Positions 1-5,176 of a DNA stretch of 20,561 bases are shown piece by piece. Position numbers and translations under genes: made by a program. Source of the stretch: a virus; IMG/VR virus record IMGVR_UViG_3300020185_004787, positions 1 to 20,561 of that record; one strand, given 5' to 3'. Every line of letters begins with the position of its first letter. Position 1 is the stretch's first letter. The notes under the pieces were generated by a model. That model searched no databases. It saw nothing but the letters and a program-made list of their open reading frames with translations, and was not told the origin of the DNA.

Positions 1-128
1 TTATTTTCCATCATCAATTCTGCAGGAGTCGCGCCATTTAATTTTGCGTTTTCTGTTTTTAACCAACATGTTGATTGATAAGAATTTAGATTTTTACTGA
101 GTGTTTCTAGGATGTTTCGTTGTGACAT
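1..128 (-). CDS. Leftward gene, N-terminal part only; resembles Xre/MbcA/ParS antitoxin C-terminal domain
   Basis: A minus-strand reading frame opens with ATG at 128 and stays open for 42 codons to the left window edge, so the C-terminus is missing. The visible protein begins MSQRNILETLSKNLNSYQ and continues with a tryptophan and the pattern W-L-x4-N-x-x-L-x-G-x-T-P-x-E-L. That W-L...L-x-G-x-(T/S)-P-x-E-L signature is typical of the DUF2384 domain of Xre/MbcA/ParS antitoxins, and I believe short phage proteins of unknown role carry similar motifs. No DNA-binding helix-turn-helix is visible in the part present and no toxin can be identified, so an antitoxin role is not claimed. On the minus strand a TATAAT lies at 138-133, ending 4 nt before the ATG, but no good -35 is seen. 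It is divergent from the next gene with only about 50 nt between the starts. Confidence 0.45.
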   Translation of the reverse strand, partial: MSQRNILETLSKNLNSYQSTCWLKTENAKLNGATPAELMMEN

Positions 129-178
129 ATACATTATATTACACACAAGTCAATAAAATTAAAAGTGTACATCAATAT

Positions 179-613
179 ATGGGACCAATATTAAACACTA
201 TCATAGGTGCCGCGATCAAGCTCGGCTGCAATCTGCTCAACGCATGGTTGGATCAAAAACGTCAAGATCAATTGGCACTTGCTGCGCGAGATGAAACGAT
301 GCTCAAGGCATTAATCGACAGCCAACAAAAAAATAGCAGTGATTCTTTTGTCAAAGTGTCTCGTAGAATATTATTTATGAGTATCACTTTCACTATGTGT
401 TTTTTGATGATTTATTATGCAATGAATCCACAAATAGAATACAACATCATTGTGCCCAAAGGAGATGGAGGAAAGCTTGGCTTTGTGAGTTGGATATTTG
501 GAGGCAAAGATTGGGAGATGGTAAAAATGACAGGAGGATTGATGTTAGCTAGTTTTATGGATTTGTGTTTTATGGTGGTTGGATTTTATGCGATACCAAG
601 TAAACGTAGATGA
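179..613 (+). CDS. Small membrane protein, holin-like (3-TM holin type)
   Basis: A 144-residue protein starting at ATG 179 (MGPILNTIIGAAIKLGCNLL). It has an N-terminal hydrophobic or amphipathic helix (about residues 1-20), a charged helical stretch (about 25-60), a clear membrane segment (about 63-82, rich in F, M, I and L), a linker, and a second strong membrane segment (about 115-138) ending in the basic tail SKRR. This arrangement resembles the 3-TM holin family of gene transfer agents and phages, though no catalytic motif exists to confirm it. A GTG at 101 would extend the frame, but the extension overlaps the divergent gene at 1-128, so ATG 179 is preferred. The stop overlaps the next start (ATGA at 610-613), a lipoprotein-like protein, which fits a holin-spanin lysis cassette. 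No endolysin is visible in the window. The function is inferred from topology and context. Confidence 0.55.
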   Translation: MGPILNTIIGAAIKLGCNLLNAWLDQKRQDQLALAARDETMLKALIDSQQKNSSDSFVKVSRRILFMSITFTMCFLMIYYAMNPQIEYNIIVPKGDGGKLGFVSWIFGGKDWEMVKMTGGLMLASFMDLCFMVVGFYAIPSKRR

Positions 614-840
614 GATATATAGGATTGTGTTTTTTATTATTTAGTGGTTGCGTAAAAAAGTTTATACAGAAACCGCAAGAAATAGCGGAAAAAGCTTCTC
701 CTGGTCAAGAAAATAATGTATTATATATTAGTGATGAATTGCAAAAGCTTGATATTTATGGACCCTTGTTATGGTTCTCAATTATAATAGGATCGGTTAT
801 GCTTTTGGCCCTCTCATCGAAATTGTTTAAAAATGAATAG
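610..840 (+). CDS. Small lipoprotein with C-terminal membrane helix; candidate unimolecular spanin
   Basis: A 76-residue protein. The N-terminus MRYIGLCFLLFSGC is a short basic and hydrophobic signal followed by a lipobox-like L-F-S-G-C (the -3 position is F rather than L, slightly non-ideal), so Cys14 could be lipidated. A polar region follows (about 15-50), and the C-terminus carries a transmembrane helix (about 54-70) with a charged end KLFKNE. Outer-membrane lipoprotein plus inner-membrane C-terminal helix is the defining topology of unimolecular spanins (phage T1 gp11 is the model), which fuse the two membranes in the last step of Gram-negative lysis. At 76 residues it is short for spanning the periplasm. 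It starts within an ATGA overlap with the holin-like gene and overlaps the next gene by 8 nt. It could instead be an unrelated small lipoprotein. Confidence 0.5.
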   Translation: MRYIGLCFLLFSGCVKKFIQKPQEIAEKASPGQENNVLYISDELQKLDIYGPLLWFSIIIGSVMLLALSSKLFKNE

Positions 841-1423
841 CGGACTTGATATAATTAGTGTTTTAACGGGTGTAGTTTCAGCAATCACTGCTGTTGCGGG
901 TATGTACTTTAAAATAAGGTACGATGAAAGAAAGAGTAAAGAATTTAGCTACGATCCGAATCAGCATAGTAGCATTGTCACAGCTTTAGAATATGTTCTT
1001 GCAGAAACCGAAGCTGATAGAGCATATGTTCTTGAGTTTCATAATGGAGAACACTACTTTTCTGGAAGAAGTCAACAAAAGCTAAGCTGCACATACGAAG
1101 TGGTTAGCGAGGGAATCAGTTCTGAGTGTCATAAAATACAGAATATTCGCACCTCAAATTTTCACGGCCTCACAAAAGATATAGCATCAGAAAAAACATT
1201 TAAGTGTCCAAATTTAGAAAAATATACTGATGATATAACATTCAAATCATTTCTTGAAGATAAGGGTGTGAAAAGTATGTTTGCTAGACCAATCAAAACA
1301 TTAAATGGTAAGATACTTGGTATCATCATATTAGATTACGTAAAAGAGAATCGAGTATGGAGTGATGAGGCTGAAGAATTTGTCAAGAAACAAGCACGCG
1401 TAATTAGCGGTTATTTGATATAA
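833..1423 (+). CDS. Membrane-anchored GAF-domain protein, third gene of the lysis-like cassette
   Basis: A 196-residue protein with one hydrophobic N-terminal helix (about residues 5-26), a basic juxtamembrane stretch (R-Y-D-E-R-K), then a GAF-like domain from about residue 45 to the end. GAF-like features seen: a starting amphipathic helix, the E-A-D-R-A-Y-V-L-E-F-H-N-G strand and turn (about 60-72), the strand pair K-S-M-F-A-R-P-I and G-K-I-L-G-I-I-I-L-D-Y, and a closing helix. GAF domains bind small ligands or mediate signalling. No output domain is attached, so the protein may sense something at the membrane or simply use the fold for binding. Its start overlaps the spanin-like gene by 8 nt, so the three genes 179-1423 are probably cotranscribed. 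No ligand can be assigned from sequence. It might be a lysis regulator (inference) or an unrelated membrane protein. Confidence 0.55.
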   Translation: MNSGLDIISVLTGVVSAITAVAGMYFKIRYDERKSKEFSYDPNQHSSIVTALEYVLAETEADRAYVLEFHNGEHYFSGRSQQKLSCTYEVVSEGISSECHKIQNIRTSNFHGLTKDIASEKTFKCPNLEKYTDDITFKSFLEDKGVKSMFARPIKTLNGKILGIIILDYVKENRVWSDEAEEFVKKQARVISGYLI

Positions 1424-1442
1424 TTATATTTTAAGCTATAAT
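1415..1442 (+). promoter_or_regulatory. Sigma70-type promoter for the zinc-ribbon/sigma/packaging run
   Basis: TTGATA at 1415-1420 (-35), a 16-bp spacer, and a perfect TATAAT at 1437-1442 (-10). The predicted start is near 1449, leaving a leader of about 5 nt before ATG 1454. An overlapping TATAAATA at 1442-1449 equals the T4 late promoter core, so late-type recognition is an alternative, although in that case the transcript would begin at or inside the ATG. Confidence 0.6.
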
Positions 1443-1453
1443 ATAAATATATT

Positions 1454-1840
1454 ATGGCTTTCTCATATTGTCCTCATTGTGGTTTTAAAAATATGTACTC
1501 TGTTCAGGCACCAAAATTTTGCGGTGGTTGTGGAGAGGGTATAAACATATTATCTGCGGCTAAAACGAGTTCGACCAGCGCAAGCAAGTCGACACCCATC
1601 CGTCGAGCTCCAAAACGACGAGCTCCTGTTCAACATGCAGAGATTGACGATCCTGATGGTACAGATGTATACGAAGTGCCAGATATAACCAAATTTTCAT
1701 ACAGTATCGAGCAAGACAAAAATAAATTTAGCCTCAAGGATATTATTCCTCTCGAAGAAATCGAAGCTATCAATAAAGATGATCAACCCAATCCTCCTCA
1801 AAAAAAAGCGAAACGACGTGGCCGACCAAGAAAATCCTGA
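1454..1840 (+). CDS. Zinc-ribbon protein with C-terminal AT-hook-like tail
   Basis: A 128-residue protein. The N-terminus has a compact four-cysteine zinc ribbon: C-P-H-C at residues 6-9 and C-G-G-C at 23-26. A low-complexity Ser/Thr/Ala/Arg/Pro linker follows (about 35-60, including repeated R-R-A-P), then an acidic middle. The last residues, KRRGRPRKS, contain the R-G-R-P core of an AT-hook, which binds the minor groove of AT-rich DNA. The combination suggests a nucleic-acid-binding protein, possibly transcriptional, in line with the sigma-like gene that overlaps its 3' end. It is first in the run behind the promoter at 1415-1442, with the start fixed by that promoter and no Shine-Dalgarno sequence. 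I do not recognise a named family beyond the zinc ribbon. Confidence 0.6.
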   Translation: MAFSYCPHCGFKNMYSVQAPKFCGGCGEGINILSAAKTSSTSASKSTPIRRAPKRRAPVQHAEIDDPDGTDVYEVPDITKFSYSIEQDKNKFSLKDIIPLEEIEAINKDDQPNPPQKKAKRRGRPRKS

Positions 1841-2561
1841 ATTCACTTACGAGGACAAGTCAGAAGAAATTGATCTTGAAATAAAAAAAAGAAGAGGCAA
1901 GTGGTTTTTAGATTCTTTAGCATGGTTTGATTTTGATGATGTTGAGCAGATCATTCGAGCTCATATTCATAAAAAATGGCATCAATGGGATCAAAGAAGA
2001 TCTCTCAAGCCATGGATTAACAAAATCATAACCAATCAAATGAAAAACATTTTGCGCAACAATTACAGCAACTTTGTGAGACCTTGTCTGAACTGTCCGT
2101 TCAATCAAAATTGCGCCACAAAGGATGGAGGAGAGTCATCTCTATGCGGATTCACTAAAAGCGGCTTGCAGGACTCTTCCTGCCCATTGTACGCCAAGTG
2201 GGAGCGAACCAAGAAGCCTGCATACGGAATCAAGATGGCATTAGCCCTCGAGAATCATACTCACGAGGTTGGATCCATGCGAGATTATAATTTTGATATT
2301 CTTGATGCACAAGCCAAATTAAACATTCACATGCAAAAAGAATTAAACGAAAAACAATATCAAGTATACGAATTATTATTTGTTCAACACTTGGACGAAG
2401 AAGAGGTTGCAGAAAAAATGGGATACAAAACCAGCGAAAAAGGTCGCAAGGCTGGCTACAAGCAAATAAAGAATTTAAAGAAAATGTTCAAACAAAAAGC
2501 GCAAGAAATACTCGAGCGTGAAGATGTAATATCCTTAAGAAGTGATCCGCCATGGATTTAA
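1818..2561 (+). CDS. Sigma70-family-like factor with a cysteine-rich insertion
   Basis: From GTG 1818 the protein has 247 residues; an upstream ATG at 1779 would add 13 residues read inside the previous gene. Residues about 39-82 fit sigma region 2: F-D-D-V-E-Q at 39-44, W-x-Q-W-D-Q-R-R-S-L-K-P-W-I (54-67), then a helix ending N-I-L-R-N, like the ECF-type pattern D-V-x-Q...F-x-x-W-L...N-x-x-x-D-x-L-R. Residues about 181-235 fit region 4: L-N-E-K-Q-Y-Q-V-Y-E-L-L, then an E-E-E-V-A-E-K-M-G-Y helix-turn-helix and a basic recognition helix. Between them lie cysteines at 90, 93, 99, 110 and 122 (C-x2-C-x5-C-x10-C-x11-C), probably a metal-binding insert. It may direct phage RNA synthesis by host polymerase, as T4 gp55 does. 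It overlaps the next gene by 10 nt. It might instead be a divergent DNA-binding protein with a sigma-like fold. Confidence 0.6.
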   Translation: MADQENPEFTYEDKSEEIDLEIKKRRGKWFLDSLAWFDFDDVEQIIRAHIHKKWHQWDQRRSLKPWINKIITNQMKNILRNNYSNFVRPCLNCPFNQNCATKDGGESSLCGFTKSGLQDSSCPLYAKWERTKKPAYGIKMALALENHTHEVGSMRDYNFDILDAQAKLNIHMQKELNEKQYQVYELLFVQHLDEEEVAEKMGYKTSEKGRKAGYKQIKNLKKMFKQKAQEILEREDVISLRSDPPWI

Positions 2562-3604
2562 CAAAAAAACAAAAAGATGTTATCCGTGAGAATGCTGGTA
2601 ACATTACAGATTTAACTGAATTAACTCAATTAGTTTTTCCAGAATTAGAAAATATTGATGGTCGCAGCAAACAAGGTAGGGCTGTGAGGAAGTTTCTTGC
2701 TGATAACGAAATAAATTATGAGACCCGACACTTTGGTGCAAAAGACCCAATATCTTTAAATCAAGAACAAAAAGATTTTATTGATAACTCTATTAGTGAT
2801 GGCATGACTTGCAGTCAAGTTGCGGGCATATTGTTTCCAGAAGCAAGAATAACAAAGGTTGGTCAAGAATACGTTGCTATTCATGCATACGTTGAAAGCA
2901 ATGAACACCTAACAACTCCTGCGATTGAAGACGCGGCCTTTAGGAAATATTCTCCGCCCAAAGCTCCAAGCAAGATCATAAAGAAAATAAATGATTATGC
3001 TCAAACCCGTATTGACGAAAATAAATTGAGTATGGCGGAAAGAAAAGGAATTGAATCGTTAGGTGGCTTTCTTGCTTCTCCCCGCTTTATACAAGTTATA
3101 AATAATTATGACAGTCAAGAAGATCGCGATTTATTTGAAGCAGAATTTGTGCGTGCAACCTGGGACAAACCAGATTTAACAAGTGATGAAATTAATTTAT
3201 ACATCAATGTATGTATGGATTATATACATTTAAAAAACATACAAGGTGCAATCAATAAATTGAATAGAATGTTTGATGAGGCAGAGGATCAACAAGATCT
3301 AACTGTTCGATTGGCCGAACTATTAAAAACAAAAAGCGAAGAATACAATCAATGCGAAAAAAGAATGGAGTCACTCATTCAAAAACTTCAAGGCGACCGT
3401 TCAAAAAGAATCAACACAAAACAACAACAAAACGCTAACATTCTTGCGCTCGTACAATTGTTTCAAGAAGAAGAGGAGCGTGAAGTTATGATCAAAATTG
3501 CCGAGCTTCAAAAGCAAGCTGCGCGAGAAGAAGCCGATCATTTAGAGTCCATGCCAGACTGGAAGGCTCGAGTGCTTGGCATATCCAAAGAAGATGTCAT
3601 CTAA
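2552..3604 (+). CDS. Probable small terminase subunit with tandem N-terminal DNA-binding-like repeats
   Basis: A 350-residue protein. Two similar segments occur at the N-terminus: residues 3-52 (L-T-K-K-Q-K-D-V-I...L-V-F-P-E) and 69-117 (L-N-Q-E-Q-K-D-F-I...I-L-F-P-E). Each has a leading helix, a possible helix-turn-helix with T-E-L-T or C-S-Q-V, and a shared F-P-E. A helical middle (about 130-230) is followed by a highly charged coiled coil (about 235-330, rich in E, K and Q). DNA-binding N-terminus, oligomerising coiled coil, and a place a few genes upstream of the large terminase in the same run fit a small terminase, which recognises phage DNA and stimulates the packaging ATPase. It overlaps the sigma-like gene by 10 nt and the next gene by 11 nt. 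The family is not directly recognised; a transcription or replication accessory role is possible. Confidence 0.42.
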   Translation: MDLTKKQKDVIRENAGNITDLTELTQLVFPELENIDGRSKQGRAVRKFLADNEINYETRHFGAKDPISLNQEQKDFIDNSISDGMTCSQVAGILFPEARITKVGQEYVAIHAYVESNEHLTTPAIEDAAFRKYSPPKAPSKIIKKINDYAQTRIDENKLSMAERKGIESLGGFLASPRFIQVINNYDSQEDRDLFEAEFVRATWDKPDLTSDEINLYINVCMDYIHLKNIQGAINKLNRMFDEAEDQQDLTVRLAELLKTKSEEYNQCEKRMESLIQKLQGDRSKRINTKQQQNANILALVQLFQEEEEREVMIKIAELQKQAAREEADHLESMPDWKARVLGISKEDVI

Positions 3605-4262
3605 GGAAAAAGTATTATATGGAAAGTATTTTGTTTGCGATTCTCCAGAAAAAGAAGAATCCGCAGCTTTAAGCTTTGGTTGGCGCCCAGGACAGCCAGA
3701 GTTTTCGTTAACAATAGATTCTTGTACAATTGATGGTGGTGGAGCAGTTGAGGGCTTGAAGTTGAGCTTTTGCAGAAATGTGATCGTAAAAAACAGTCAG
3801 ATATTTGGTGGTAGTGAAGATTGCGTTGACATTGTTCGTGGAGAAAACATAACCTTTGATAATTGTACATTCTTTGCTAATTCAAATACAACACAACATA
3901 TAACATGCAAGGGTGGTGCAAAAAATATAACATTTAAGAATTGTAAATTTATTGGTTCTTTTAAAAATTGGTGGAATGGTGCATGTATCGATTTGGGCAA
4001 TTGGACAGATTATGATGATGTTGATCGTCCAATGGTAAGAAATGTACATATAATTGATTGTGATATGCAGCAAATTGATTGTGGTATATTGTACCGACGA
4101 TTATATTCTGAGACACCTCATGTGTCAAACACTCGAGGATTTCGATTAAATATTCCAAGAATATTCGTGAATGTATTTTGGTGGTTGCAAAGAAAGGGTT
4201 TTGTTGGACATAGACGGAGATTTCCTGAGAGTTGGTTAACAATATACGGATTTGAGTTATGA
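3594..4262 (+). CDS. Right-handed parallel beta-helix (pectin-lyase-like fold) protein
   Basis: A 222-residue protein from ATG 3594, which sits in an 11-nt overlap with the previous stop; an ATG at 3576 is possible but overlaps more. Residues about 38-150 show repeating coils of the type I-x-N-C-x-I/F: S-C-T-I-D-G, R-N-V-I-V-K-N-S-Q-I-F-G-G, E-N-I-T-F-D-N-C-T-F-F, K-N-I-T-F-K-N-C-K-F-I-G, H-I-I-D-C-D-M. This ladder of N/C and I/F positions is characteristic of parallel beta-helices seen in polysaccharide lyases and phage tailspikes. No catalytic triad is assignable. The C-terminal 50 residues are basic and aromatic (V-F-W-W-L, H-R-R-R-F). No signal peptide is present. Its position among packaging genes is unusual for a tailspike, so its role is unknown. 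Confidence 0.6.
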   Translation: MSSKEKVLYGKYFVCDSPEKEESAALSFGWRPGQPEFSLTIDSCTIDGGGAVEGLKLSFCRNVIVKNSQIFGGSEDCVDIVRGENITFDNCTFFANSNTTQHITCKGGAKNITFKNCKFIGSFKNWWNGACIDLGNWTDYDDVDRPMVRNVHIIDCDMQQIDCGILYRRLYSETPHVSNTRGFRLNIPRIFVNVFWWLQRKGFVGHRRRFPESWLTIYGFEL

Positions 4263-5176
4263 TAACCTGTAAAATATGTTCCGAACAATTTGAAAACGAA
4301 AAGAAATTGCACATGCACTTGCGTTCACACAAAATTACTCTTGCGGAATATTATACTAGGTATTATCCTAGAAATAATTTACTTACCAGAGAACCTTTGC
4401 CATTTAAAAATAAAGAACAATATTTTGACCGCGATTTTGCCAACAGAAAACAATTATTAGATTGGTGCGCAAAAACACCAGATGCACAAGTAAAAGAATA
4501 TATTCTTGAATTGCTTGATCGAAGAATCAAACGTAAGGAGTTAAAGTTTGGCCCGTCGCATGTAGAACTAAAGACGAGTGACATGCCAACTGTTGATTTA
4601 TATCAAAAACATTTTGGCTCATATAGCAAAGCTTGTGATTTGGTTGGAGTTAAGCCATTGTTTAGTACGCGATTGCCAGATGAATGGCAAAATCCTGTGC
4701 CAGATGATGTTAAAATATTTATTGACACTCGTGAACAGCAACCCCTTGAGTTTGACAATTCAGAATCATTAAAATTAGACTTTGGGGACTACGCCGTGGG
4801 TAGCAATCATTACGATTATACATATGTTGATCGAAAAAGTGAAACAGATTTTAAATCCACACTAAGCAAAAACAGTCTAAACCGATTTCGCGCAGAACTA
4901 CAACGCACGAAAGATTTTGACAGTTATCTTTTTGTGGTAACAGAAACAGATATGAGCACCATGGAAAAGCGTAATAAATGGTCGCCACACACATCCAATA
5001 TGAAGTATATTTATCACAACATGAGGGTATTGGCGCACGACTTTTCTGGTCATTGCCAGTTTATTTTTACAGGTAGTAGAGAGCAGTCCCAACAACTAAT
5101 TCCAAAAATTTTAACGTTAGGTAAGAAATTATGGAATGTTGATTTACAATATTACATCAGCAATCAATTAATATAA
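4259..5176 (+). CDS. ERCC4-type nuclease with C2H2 zinc finger and HNH-repeat-like module
   Basis: A 305-residue protein with three modules. Residues 4-24 form a C2H2 finger (C4, C7, H20, H24; spacing C-x2-C-x12-H-x3-H), followed by the helix I-T-L-A-E-Y-Y-T-R-Y-Y-P. Residues about 95-133 resemble the homing-endonuclease-associated repeat (D-L-Y-Q-K-H-F-G-S-Y-S-K-A-C-D-L-V-G), a DNA-recognition element. Residues about 150-240 carry the ERCC4/XPF nuclease core: D-T-R-E at 156-159, G-D-Y at 176-178 and V-D-R-K-x3-D at 190-197; the usual E-R-K is D-R-K here, a conservative change. The fold cuts branched or double-stranded DNA using metal ions. The start is an ATGA-like 4-nt overlap with the beta-helix gene, and the stop overlaps the terminase start by 1 nt (TAATG). 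It may process packaging or recombination DNA, or be a mobile-type endonuclease. Confidence 0.75.
   Translation: MITCKICSEQFENEKKLHMHLRSHKITLAEYYTRYYPRNNLLTREPLPFKNKEQYFDRDFANRKQLLDWCAKTPDAQVKEYILELLDRRIKRKELKFGPSHVELKTSDMPTVDLYQKHFGSYSKACDLVGVKPLFSTRLPDEWQNPVPDDVKIFIDTREQQPLEFDNSESLKLDFGDYAVGSNHYDYTYVDRKSETDFKSTLSKNSLNRFRAELQRTKDFDSYLFVVTETDMSTMEKRNKWSPHTSNMKYIYHNMRVLAHDFSGHCQFIFTGSREQSQQLIPKILTLGKKLWNVDLQYYISNQLI

Noticed and set aside
101-178. GTG-initiated extension of the holin-like gene
   Set aside because: It overlaps the start of the divergent gene at 1-128, uses a rare start codon, and ATG 179 begins a plausible hydrophobic helix.
3601-4332. Several minus-strand open frames opposite the beta-helix gene
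   Set aside because: They overlap each other in different frames, have low-complexity Cys/His/Ile-rich translations, and no start signals.
4259-5176. HNH homing endonuclease as the whole identity of this gene
   Set aside because: There is no H-N-H catalytic motif; the catalytic part is ERCC4-like and only the recognition modules resemble homing enzymes.
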